DNA from: Sulfuriflexus mobilis
GTDB taxonomy: Bacteria; Pseudomonadota; Gammaproteobacteria; AKS1
DNA: 64,000 nt
Reading direction: 5' to 3'
Assembly: GCF_003967195.1 (NCBI RefSeq)
Contig: NZ_AP018725.1
Span: 806,001 to 870,000 of the forward strand
Made by a program: the position numbers and the translations under genes. The notes beneath the pieces were generated by a model. The model saw nothing but the letters and a program-made list of their open reading frames with translations. It ran no database searches and had not been told where the DNA came from. Shown piece by piece: positions 52,396-60,138 of this stretch. Positions within the stretch are counted from its first letter, which is position 1. Each line of letters opens with the position of its first letter.

Positions 52396-54408
52396 ATGTC
52401 TTTTGATGCCGATGACGAAATTTTACAGGATTTTCTTGTTGAGGCAGGTGAGATCCTGGAGCAGCTCGGTGGTCAGCTAGTCGATCTTGAGCAGAGCAGC
52501 GGTGATTCCGATCTGCTGAATGCTGTATTTCGTGGTTTCCATACAATTAAGGGCGGCGCCAGTTTCCTGAGTCTGGAGCCGCTGGTGCAACTCTGTCACC
52601 GTGCCGAGGATGTCTTCAATGCCTTGCGTAATGGTGAGCGCAGTGTCGATGCACAACTCATGGACATCATCCTGCCGGTTCTGGACAGCCTTAATGATAT
52701 GTTTGATCGGCTCAAGGCGGGCGAATATCCCCCGGATGCCGACCCGGCGCAACTACAGGCCCTTGATGCCCTGCTGCAGGGCGATAGCGCCCCGGCAGCA
52801 GCGGAACCGGTTGCCGTGTCAGCCGATGCCGCCGATGATGAATTTGAGGCCATACTGGAAGCGGCCCAGGATAAACCGGCTGCCGTTGCCGATACCCCAG
52901 CGGCCACTAGCTCAGACGAGATCAGCGATGATGAATTTGAGGCCTTGCTCGACGAACTGCATGGCAAGGGCCAGTTTAGTGCTGTACCAGATGCACCAGA
53001 GGCCAAGGTCGAGGCACCGAAGCCCACGGGTGACATGATTAGCGACGATGAGTTTGAGGCCTTGCTCGACGAATTGCATGGACAAAAGGCTGCCCCCGGT
53101 GCCAAGCCGGATGCCCCGGAAGTGGCTGCCGCCGAGCCAGCAGCGGCCAAACCTGCAGAGAAGGCCCCGCCACCTGAGGCGGTGGCAGAAAAACCGGCCG
53201 CCAAGCCGGCTGCCGCGCGCGAGGCCGCAGCACCGCAAGGCGAAACCACGGTACGTGTCGACACCAAGCGCCTCGATGACATCATGAATCTGGTGGGAGA
53301 ACTCGTGCTGGTGCGTAATCGTTTGTCGACACTACAGAGTACAGTAGAGAATGAACATGTCTCTTCTGCCGTCGCAAACCTCGATGTGGTGACGGCAGAC
53401 CTGCAAAATGCGGTAATGAAGACCCGTATGCAGCCTATCAAAAAGGTATTTGGTCGCTTCCCGCGTGTGGTACGTGACCTGGCACGCGCGCTTAATAAAG
53501 AGATCGTCCTTGAAATGGAAGGCGAAGACACAGACCTCGACAAGAACCTGGTTGAGGCCCTGGCCGATCCCCTCGTGCATCTGGTACGTAACGCGGTTGA
53601 CCACGGTATTGAAATGCCGGATGCGCGTGAGACTGCGGGCAAGTCACGTGCCGGCACCGTGTTATTAAAGGCCTCTCAGGAAGGTGATCATATTGAATTG
53701 ACCATTGCCGATGACGGCGGCGGTATGGACCCGGATAAGCTGCGCGGCATTGCCGTGTCCAAGGGGCTCATGGATACCGATGCCGCCGGGCGTCTGTCAG
53801 ATCATGAATGTTACAACCTGATCTTCGCCCCCGGCTTTTCGACCAAGGAACAAATCTCGGATATCTCTGGCCGTGGTGTGGGCATGGACGTGGTGAAGAC
53901 GCGTATTGTGCAGCTAAACGGCTCGGTGGAGATCGACTCCAAGCTGGGTGAGGGTAGCAGCCTGGTTATCAAGGTACCGTTGACCCTGGCGATCATGCCA
54001 ACACTGATGGTAGTACTGGGCGAACAGGCCTTTGCCTTGCCGCTGGTGAATGTCTGCGAGATCTTTGACCTGGACCTGAGCAAGACCAATATCGTCGATG
54101 GCCAGCAGGTTGTGGTCGTCCGCGACAAGCCGTTACCACTTTATTATCTGAGTGAGTGGCTGGTTGAAGGACGTAGTCGGGCCGATCGCAAGACTAATGG
54201 CCATGTTGTGATCGTCGGTGTCGGTACCCAGCGTGTTGGTTTTGTTGTCGATGAACTACTGGGTCAGGAAGAAGTAGTGATTAAACCGCTGGGCAAGATG
54301 ATCCAGGGTACGGATGGGCTGGCCGGTGCAACCATTACCGGTGATGGCAATATCGCACTGATCCTCGATGTGCCGGGCCTGTTAAAAGCCTATGCACGAA
54401 AATATTAA
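52396..54408 (+). CDS. cheA: CheA chemotaxis histidine kinase with repeated linker motif
   Basis: CheA phosphorylates CheY and CheB. P1 (1-105) has His49 in GFHTIKGGASF. P3 dimerisation starts near residue 288 (LDDIMNLVGELVLVRNRL), P4 kinase includes LVRNAVDHGIE and FSTKEQISDISGRGVGMDVV, and P5 ends the 670 residues. Between P1 and P3 an Ala/Pro/Glu-rich linker of about 160 residues carries ADDEFEAILEA once and SDDEFEALLDELHG twice. No folded P2 is obvious. The motif may be the array-localisation segment known from CheA proteins encoded with ParC/ParP, or a CheY-binding mimic. Confidence 0.96.
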   Translation: MSFDADDEILQDFLVEAGEILEQLGGQLVDLEQSSGDSDLLNAVFRGFHTIKGGASFLSLEPLVQLCHRAEDVFNALRNGERSVDAQLMDIILPVLDSLNDMFDRLKAGEYPPDADPAQLQALDALLQGDSAPAAAEPVAVSADAADDEFEAILEAAQDKPAAVADTPAATSSDEISDDEFEALLDELHGKGQFSAVPDAPEAKVEAPKPTGDMISDDEFEALLDELHGQKAAPGAKPDAPEVAAAEPAAAKPAEKAPPPEAVAEKPAAKPAAAREAAAPQGETTVRVDTKRLDDIMNLVGELVLVRNRLSTLQSTVENEHVSSAVANLDVVTADLQNAVMKTRMQPIKKVFGRFPRVVRDLARALNKEIVLEMEGEDTDLDKNLVEALADPLVHLVRNAVDHGIEMPDARETAGKSRAGTVLLKASQEGDHIELTIADDGGGMDPDKLRGIAVSKGLMDTDAAGRLSDHECYNLIFAPGFSTKEQISDISGRGVGMDVVKTRIVQLNGSVEIDSKLGEGSSLVIKVPLTLAIMPTLMVVLGEQAFALPLVNVCEIFDLDLSKTNIVDGQQVVVVRDKPLPLYYLSEWLVEGRSRADRKTNGHVVIVGVGTQRVGFVVDELLGQEEVVIKPLGKMIQGTDGLAGATITGDGNIALILDVPGLLKAYARKY

Positions 54409-54420
54409 GGGCTGAATTTT

Positions 54421-55467
54421 ATGGCTGTACGCGTTCTGGTTGTGGATGACTCGAGTTTTTTCCGGCGTCGAGTCACGGAAATGTTGTCATCTGATCCCCG
54501 TATTGAGGTGATTGGAACGGCTGCCGATGGTGCCGAGGCAGTCAAGCAAGCCGAAGCCTTAAAGCCGGACGTGATTACCATGGATATCGAGATGCCGGTC
54601 ATGGATGGCATCACGGCGGTGCGACGCATTATGCAAAAAATGCCCATCCCGATCCTGATGTTTTCCTCGCTGACTACCGATGGGGCCAAGGCGACACTTG
54701 ATGCCCTGGATGCCGGAGCCGCGGATTTTCTGCCGAAAAAGTTTGAAGACATATCCAATGACCGCGATGAGGCCCGACGTATACTTTGCGCGCGAGTGCG
54801 TCTTATCGGCGCCAAGGGACTGGCCAAACCAGCGGCGACGGCTGCAGCAGCAACACCGATCAAAGCGGCAGCGGCCCCGGCGCGTCGTCCGCAGCGCGGC
54901 AATTATGACCTGGTGGCGATAGGGACCTCGACAGGTGGGCCTGTAGCCCTGCAGGACGTGCTGACAAAATTGCCGGGGAATTTCCCTAAACCGATCATCC
55001 TGATCCAACACATGCCGGGCAGCTTTACGCCGGCCTTTGCACAACGTCTTGATGGCCTCTGCCAGATCCAGGTCAAAGAGGCCGCTGACGGCGATCAGCT
55101 CAAACCGGGCCTGGCCCTGCTGGCGCCGGGCGGCATGCAAATGCTACTGGAGTCCCGCGGCGGGGCGGTTGTGGTGCGGATCAAGGAGGCCGAGGCCAGC
55201 CAGACTTACAAACCGAGCGTTGACCTGAGTTTCAGTTCGGCGGCCAAGGTCTTTCCAGGCAAGGTACTGTCTATCATTCTCACCGGCATGGGCGCCGATG
55301 GCCGTGAGGGTGCGCGGGAATTGAAACAGGGCGGCTCGAAGTTATGGTCGCAGGATGAGGCCAGTTGTGTAGTCTATGGCATGCCTGCCGCCGTGGCTGA
55401 GGCCGGTTTATCTGATTACGTATTGCCCCTGAACGAGATTGGTACAAGCCTGGCTCAGGCGGTGTAG
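54421..55467 (+). CDS. cheB: CheB, chemoreceptor methylesterase/deamidase
   Basis: CheB removes methyl groups from receptors after phosphorylation by CheA. The receiver domain has [11 protein letters not shown], phospho-acceptor Asp55 in [12 protein letters not shown] and a Lys near FLPKKF. After an Ala-rich linker, the esterase domain contains the catalytic Ser in [11 protein letters not shown], His in [10 protein letters not shown] and Asp in [11 protein letters not shown]. 348 residues. cheR, the opposing enzyme, is at 8266. Confidence 0.96.
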   Translation: MAVRVLVVDDSSFFRRRVTEMLSSDPRIEVIGTAADGAEAVKQAEALKPDVITMDIEMPVMDGITAVRRIMQKMPIPILMFSSLTTDGAKATLDALDAGAADFLPKKFEDISNDRDEARRILCARVRLIGAKGLAKPAATAAAATPIKAAAAPARRPQRGNYDLVAIGTSTGGPVALQDVLTKLPGNFPKPIILIQHMPGSFTPAFAQRLDGLCQIQVKEAADGDQLKPGLALLAPGGMQMLLESRGGAVVVRIKEAEASQTYKPSVDLSFSSAAKVFPGKVLSIILTGMGADGREGARELKQGGSKLWSQDEASCVVYGMPAAVAEAGLSDYVLPLNEIGTSLAQAV

Positions 55468-55474
55468 GGCCTAA

Positions 55475-56215
55475 ATGGATATTCTCAGTCTCATCGGCGT
55501 GATAGTTGCTCTCGGTGCCATTATTGGCGGAAATATCCTTGAGGGCGGACATACCCGATCTCTGGTGCAACTCACGGCCTTTGTGATCGTCATGGGCGGT
55601 ACGCTGGGCGCGATTCTCTTACAAATACAAATGCCGGTGTTTACGCGCGCCATGCGTATGACCATATGGGTGTTTTTACCACCCAAGGTCGGTAGTGCCG
55701 AGGCGATTGAGCGCATTGTCGACTGGAGTAATACGGCACGTAAGGAAGGCCTGCTGGGTCTTGAATCCATCGCCGAGTCGGAAAGCGATACCTTCTCCAG
55801 CAAGGGTCTGCAATTGCTGGTGGACGGTAGTGAGCCGGAGGTGATCCGTAAGATCATGGAAGTGGAGATTGATGTCAAAGAGCACCATGACACCCAGGCC
55901 GCGAAGGTATACGAAGGCATGGGCGGTTATTCGCCGACTATCGGCATCATCGGTGCGGTCATGGGCCTGATCCATGTCATGAACAACCTGGCCGACCCGA
56001 GCGCATTGGGTCCGGGGATCGCGGTGGCCTTCGTCGCGACAATTTATGGCGTTGGCATGGCGAACCTGTTTTTTCTGCCCATGGCCGCAAAGCTCAAGGC
56101 CATCATTCATCAGCAGACTCAGTATCGTGAAATGATCCTGGAAGGGGTGATCTCGATTGCCGAAGGTGAGAACCCGCGTAATATTGAGACCAAGCTGCAA
56201 GGTTACCTGCACTAA
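55475..56215 (+). CDS. motC: MotC, MotA-like stator subunit
   Basis: MotC is the membrane ion-channel component of a stator unit paired with MotD. It has four TM segments (DILSLIGVIVALGAIIGGNI, FVIVMGGTLGAILLQI, GIIGAVMGLIHVM and AVAFVATIYGVGMANLFF) and a large cytoplasmic loop with charged residues that interacts with FliG. 246 residues. Location after cheB and before motD matches Pseudomonas motCD. No MotAB pair is in the window. Confidence 0.93.
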   Translation: MDILSLIGVIVALGAIIGGNILEGGHTRSLVQLTAFVIVMGGTLGAILLQIQMPVFTRAMRMTIWVFLPPKVGSAEAIERIVDWSNTARKEGLLGLESIAESESDTFSSKGLQLLVDGSEPEVIRKIMEVEIDVKEHHDTQAAKVYEGMGGYSPTIGIIGAVMGLIHVMNNLADPSALGPGIAVAFVATIYGVGMANLFFLPMAAKLKAIIHQQTQYREMILEGVISIAEGENPRNIETKLQGYLH

Positions 56216-56233
56216 GTGACAGGATGAACCACC

Positions 56234-57394
56234 ATGGCCAGAAAACAAAAACATGAGGAGCACGAGAACCACGAGCGTTGGCTGGTGTCTTATGCCGATT
56301 TTATAACGCTGTTGTTTGCGTTTTTTGTAGTGATGTATTCCATTTCTTCGGTGAACGACGGCAAGTATCGGGTGCTTTCTGATACCCTGGTAGCGGCCTT
56401 CAAAGACACCGGTCGTCGTATGGACCCGATTCAGATCGGTACGCCTTCGAAGATGCTTAACCCATTGAGCCATGGTGTGATCAGCCCGCGAGTCAGTGAA
56501 AGACCTCAGGCGGCCATTCAACAGGTGCAGAATGCCGCCGGCCAATCGGAAACCGGCAGTGGTCGGCCGGACGTTACCGGGGCCACTGCCGGTTCAACCC
56601 ATCTGCAGACCACGCCAGGCAGGGGTGGGCCACAAGAATCACTGGATGCCCTGAGTGAAGAAGTGCAGAACAATATGGCCTCAGTGATTGATCAGAGCAT
56701 GATGACCCTGCGGCGTCACAAGGATGCGCTGGAGATCGAACTCAAGTCGAATATCCTGTTCTCGCGGGGTCGGGCCCGCCTGTCTATCCCTGCCGAAAAG
56801 ATTTTGATCCGTCTTGCCTCGACCCTGGCAAAATTTCCCAACGCGGTACAGATCGAAGGGCACACCGATGACAAGTTTTACAGTTCGGGTCTGTACCCGA
56901 GTAACTGGGAATTGTCTTCAGCACGTGCTGCCGCTGTTGCCCACTTGTTTACCGAACACGGCATGGACCCGGAGCTGATGTGGGCCGTAGGTTATGGTGA
57001 GTATCGTCCGAAGGTAGAGAACCTTAATGATGAAATGCGCGGTCAGAACCGTCGTGTCGTACTCATGATCCGCCCGAACTTGTCGGGCCTTAAAAAGGCC
57101 GATACGGCGCAGACCGATGCGAGTGTATTGAATAATGCCTCAACCACAGCGGACCCCGGGGCGGAGACCAAGGCGGGGGAATTGAACCGACTAAGCCAAC
57201 CGATGCTGGAAAAGGCCGCCGGGACGGAGACCGAGGTCGAGGAGTTGAATACAGAGTCCCAGCCGATGCTGGAAAAGGCCACTGAGCCGTCAAGCGAGAC
57301 AACACCCCTGCAAGGTACACCGGTCGAGCCGGTGATCGCGCCGATTCAGTTACCCTTCCCCGTACGTCCGGCGATAGGCGGGAACGGGCAATGA
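56234..57394 (+). CDS. motD: MotD, MotB-like stator subunit with OmpA domain
   Basis: MotD anchors the stator to peptidoglycan. A short basic N-terminus precedes the TM helix with the proton-carrying Asp in YADFITLLFAFFVVMYSIS. The OmpA-like domain (about 165-275) has IEGHTDDKFYSSG, NWELSSARAAAVAHL and GQNRRVVLMI. The C-terminal extension (about 280-386) is acidic and Pro/Thr-rich and holds a 21-residue unit repeated twice (ends in SQPMLEKA). It overlaps parC by 4 nt. Confidence 0.93.
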   Translation: MARKQKHEEHENHERWLVSYADFITLLFAFFVVMYSISSVNDGKYRVLSDTLVAAFKDTGRRMDPIQIGTPSKMLNPLSHGVISPRVSERPQAAIQQVQNAAGQSETGSGRPDVTGATAGSTHLQTTPGRGGPQESLDALSEEVQNNMASVIDQSMMTLRRHKDALEIELKSNILFSRGRARLSIPAEKILIRLASTLAKFPNAVQIEGHTDDKFYSSGLYPSNWELSSARAAAVAHLFTEHGMDPELMWAVGYGEYRPKVENLNDEMRGQNRRVVLMIRPNLSGLKKADTAQTDASVLNNASTTADPGAETKAGELNRLSQPMLEKAAGTETEVEELNTESQPMLEKATEPSSETTPLQGTPVEPVIAPIQLPFPVRPAIGGNGQ

Positions 57395-58191
57395 AGGTCT
57401 GGGCCATCGCCAATCAGAAGGGTGGGGTAGGCAAGACCACCACCGCGGTGAGCCTGGCCGGGCTCCTGTCGCAGGCTGGCCACCGTACCCTGCTCATGGA
57501 TGCCGACCCGCACGGTTCGATGAGTGTGTATTTCGGCAATGACCCGGATACCACCCCGGGCGGCCTGTATCAGCTGTTTCATGACTTTGACACCTTAAGT
57601 ACACAGTCTGTGCGCAATATTATTTTGCGCAGTAATTATGACAATATCGATATTATGCCCGCCTCCAGTTCGATGGCCGCACTGGATCGACAAATGGGTA
57701 CGCGTAGTGGCATGGGACTGGTATTCAGCAAGGCCCTGGGCCTGATCGATGAAGATTATGATTTTGTCTTGATCGATTGTCCGCCCTTGCTGGGTATCCT
57801 GATGGTGAATGCGCTGGCCGTTTGTGATGAACTGCTGGTGCCGGTACAAACTGAATTCCTTGCCCTTAAGGGGCTTGAGCGTATTGTGCATACCCTGCAT
57901 ATGATCATGCAGTCACGTAATGAGATTTTGCATTACACTGTGGTGCCGACACTGTATGACCGACGGACCAATGCCTCGCGTGGGGCGCTGGAGGCCTTGC
58001 AGGAACAATACCCGGAAACACTGTGGCCGGGTGTGATCCCGGTGGATACCCAGTTCCGTGAGGCCAGTCGCGTCGGCGCGCCGTTGTCGATGATGCTACC
58101 GGAATCACGTGGTGCGCTGGCCTACAGCAAGCTGCTGGAATACCTGCTTGCAGACAACCGCGCCGTTTCACAGTCGGTGGTGAACTCATGA
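57391..58191 (+). CDS. parC: ParC, ParA-like ATPase for polar chemotaxis arrays
   Basis: This is a MinD/ParA-type ATPase of the ParC subgroup, which positions chemoreceptor arrays at the pole in Vibrio and Pseudomonas and is always near parP and cheW. It has Walker A IANQKGGVGKTTTAVSLAG, the LLMDADPHGS switch and FVLIDCPPLLG. 266 residues. ATGA-type overlaps with motD and parP indicate tight cotranscription. Confidence 0.9.
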   Translation: MKVWAIANQKGGVGKTTTAVSLAGLLSQAGHRTLLMDADPHGSMSVYFGNDPDTTPGGLYQLFHDFDTLSTQSVRNIILRSNYDNIDIMPASSSMAALDRQMGTRSGMGLVFSKALGLIDEDYDFVLIDCPPLLGILMVNALAVCDELLVPVQTEFLALKGLERIVHTLHMIMQSRNEILHYTVVPTLYDRRTNASRGALEALQEQYPETLWPGVIPVDTQFREASRVGAPLSMMLPESRGALAYSKLLEYLLADNRAVSQSVVNS

Positions 58192-58901
58192 ATACACGCA
58201 CAGAGGCCGATAAAAAGCTTATCGGGCTGGTAGAGCCCAACGAGGTATTGACGGATTACCTGAATGCCTTGCTGGGTGAAGTAGAGACCCGGGAGGCCCT
58301 CGAACCGGCGACAGAGGTCGTCACTGAAACGATCGCCGAGCCGCTGCTGCCCGAACCTGAGATAGCCGAGGCAGAACACCACATCCCTGAACAGCTTGAG
58401 GTGAATAGCGGGACAGATGGGCAGTTAGCGACCCGCGTCGAGGCACCATCGGCTAAGGCTGATTTCCAGATACTGCTCTTTCATGTGGCCGGGATTACCC
58501 TGGCGGTACCACTGGATAAACTGGATGGTATTCTGGAGTGGAATGAAGAGGTCACGCCGATGCCCAACCGATCGCCATGGTTTCTTGGCTTGCTGCCTGA
58601 ACGTGGTAACCAGATCAAGATCATCGACACGGCGATGCTGGTGGTGCCGGAAAAATTTCGGGTTAATCACCGTCGTGAAGATATGCAAAAGATCATCCTC
58701 ATCGGCGATGGGCAATGGGGGCTGGCCTGTGATGGGGTCTCCGAGGTGGTCACCCTCAGCCATGATCAGGTCCGATGGCGGGGTGAGGGTGGTACACGTC
58801 CCTGGTTGGCGGGCACGGTTGTCGAGCAGATGTGCGCCCTCCTGGATATAGAGCAATTTGTTGAGCTATTGAGTTCGGAAAAACTGGAGCCTGCCAGCTA
58901 G
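58188..58901 (+). CDS. parP: ParP, CheW-like array positioning protein
   Basis: The 237-residue product has a variable acidic N-terminal region that includes VEPNEVLTDYLNALLGEVE and a C-terminal CheW-like domain (about 95-230, FHVAGITLAVPLDKLDGILE and LLPERGNQIKIIDTAMLVV). In known systems ParP binds ParC, CheA and receptors and keeps arrays at the pole. The parC-parP-cheW order supports the name; by sequence alone it could be called a divergent CheW. Confidence 0.88.
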   Translation: MNTRTEADKKLIGLVEPNEVLTDYLNALLGEVETREALEPATEVVTETIAEPLLPEPEIAEAEHHIPEQLEVNSGTDGQLATRVEAPSAKADFQILLFHVAGITLAVPLDKLDGILEWNEEVTPMPNRSPWFLGLLPERGNQIKIIDTAMLVVPEKFRVNHRREDMQKIILIGDGQWGLACDGVSEVVTLSHDQVRWRGEGGTRPWLAGTVVEQMCALLDIEQFVELLSSEKLEPAS

Positions 58902-58904
58902 GAT

Positions 58905-58921
58905 TTGGCACGAAAACTGCT
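58905..58921 (+). promoter_or_regulatory. Sigma54 promoter of cheW
   Basis: TTGGCACGAAAACTGCT matches the sigma54 consensus (TGGCAC, 5 nt, CTGC). It lies 105 nt upstream of cheW and suggests that cheW and its neighbours are also read from their own promoter. Confidence 0.8.
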
Positions 58922-59025
58922 TTATTTTACTTAAACAGGCAAAGTGACGGCTTTTTGGCGGGTTTTTTTCAATTCTCACCAAGGGCCTGAATAAGCAAAG
59001 ATTGATAAATGAAGAGGTCGTAGTC

Positions 59026-59502
59026 ATGACAGAGGCTGCAGAACTGACAGACGATATTATGTTGCAATGGGTCACTTTCCGGCTCGAGGATGAATTGTAT
59101 GGCATTAATGTCATGCAGGTGCAGGAGGTGCTCAGATATACCGAGATAGCCCCTGTGCCCGGCGCGCCGGATTATGTGCTTGGCATTATCAACCTGCGAG
59201 GCAATGTGGTCACCGTGATCGATACACGCCGCCGCTTTGCACTCATGGACCGTGAGATTGATGACAATACGCGGATCGTGATCATTGAGGTGGATGGACA
59301 GGTTGTTGGCCTGCTGGTCGATAGTGTTGCGGAGGTGGTCTACCTGCGCGAATCAGAGATCGAAAAGGCCCCGGAAGTCGGTAACGACGAAAGTTCCAAG
59401 TATATCCAGGGTGTGGTCACCCGCGAGAAGAGCCTGTTGATCCTGGTGGATGTGAACAAGTTGCTCAGCGGTGATGAATGGCAGGAGATGGCCGAGTTGT
59501 AA
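59026..59502 (+). CDS. cheW: CheW, receptor-kinase coupling protein
   Basis: CheW couples receptors to CheA. The two SH3-like halves show WVTFRLEDELYGINVMQVQE and GIINLRGNVVTVIDTRRRFA, with VVGLLVDSVAEVVYL later. ATG 59026 with GAGG 8 nt upstream is preferred over the TTG at 59002. 158 residues. Together with CheV and ParP the locus encodes three CheW-domain proteins. Confidence 0.96.
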   Translation: MTEAAELTDDIMLQWVTFRLEDELYGINVMQVQEVLRYTEIAPVPGAPDYVLGIINLRGNVVTVIDTRRRFALMDREIDDNTRIVIIEVDGQVVGLLVDSVAEVVYLRESEIEKAPEVGNDESSKYIQGVVTREKSLLILVDVNKLLSGDEWQEMAEL

Positions 59503-59518
59503 GCGGCTAGTTGCGTAA

Positions 59519-59689
59519 ATGGTCGAGATACGTGATGTCAGACCATTAGGCCCGATTTGGCATAAACGGCCGAATGAGTCGGTGCAGAAGAGTGAGGATA
59601 AACCCTCCTCAGAACAAGACCCGGGTAAGCAGCAGGAAAAGGACGATGATGAGGATGACGGGCGTCCACACGTGGACGAGTATGCCTAG
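59519..59689 (+). CDS. Small acidic protein of unknown function (56 aa)
   Basis: An open frame of 56 codons lies in the 219-nt gap between cheW and the DUF2802 gene. It starts MVEIRDVRPLGPIW, continues Ser/Glu/Lys/Gln-rich, and ends with a run of Asp and Glu followed by GRPHVDEYA. The composition is that of a disordered acidic peptide. I recall similar short ORFs with a basic-Pro start and a DEYA-like end at this position in related genomes, but cannot verify it. No clear ribosome binding site is seen, though the short distance to cheW (16 nt) permits reinitiation. Function is unknown. Confidence 0.6.
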   Translation: MVEIRDVRPLGPIWHKRPNESVQKSEDKPSSEQDPGKQQEKDDDEDDGRPHVDEYA

Positions 59690-59721
59690 GTCTGCAGGTA
59701 GCGTTACAAGGGTAGAGGCTG

Positions 59722-60135
59722 ATGAATATTGAAACACTGACAAGCTTTCAGCTATTGATAGCAGCATTTTTTATTGCCAGCCTGATCTTGCACCTGCTGC
59801 AAGTCGGTCGCCTGCGCCGAAATAAACATCAACTTGCCGCTATGCAGGCAAACATTCAGGGCCTCAGCAATGATTTACGCGCCATGTTCAGCGCCTCTGT
59901 TGGCCTGGATAAACGTGTGGCACGCATCGAAAAAAAGGCCCGGATGCAGGCTGAACGCCAGGATAAACTGGAACTACATGAGCCCAACCTTCAGGTATAT
60001 GGTCAGGCGGCAAGATTGGTGCGCAAGGGTGCCGATCTGGATGAGGTGGTCAATACCTGCGGTCTGTCACGCGGCGAAGCAGAATTGATCCTGTTTCTGA
60101 ATGGCGAGCATAACGTCACGCAAGCTACACACTGA
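59722..60135 (+). CDS. DUF2802 membrane-anchored protein
   Basis: This 137-residue protein has one TM helix (about 10-28, LLIAAFFIASLILHLLQVGR), a coiled-coil region (about 30-85) and a C-terminal helix-turn-helix-like part, YGQAARLVRKGADLDEVVNT followed by CGLSRGEAELILFL. This is the DUF2802 family, which lies next to cheW in Pseudomonas-type loci. No function is established to my knowledge; the location suggests a link to arrays or motility. It ends 3 nt before the convergent EAL gene. Confidence 0.85.
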   Translation: MNIETLTSFQLLIAAFFIASLILHLLQVGRLRRNKHQLAAMQANIQGLSNDLRAMFSASVGLDKRVARIEKKARMQAERQDKLELHEPNLQVYGQAARLVRKGADLDEVVNTCGLSRGEAELILFLNGEHNVTQATH

Positions 60136-60138
60136 ACG

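Noticed and set aside
52596-53657. A 353-codon open frame on the minus strand inside cheA
   Set aside because: It is a Ser/Ala/Arg-rich shadow of the biased codon use in cheA, with no domain features or ribosome binding site. The plus-strand CheA is unmistakable.
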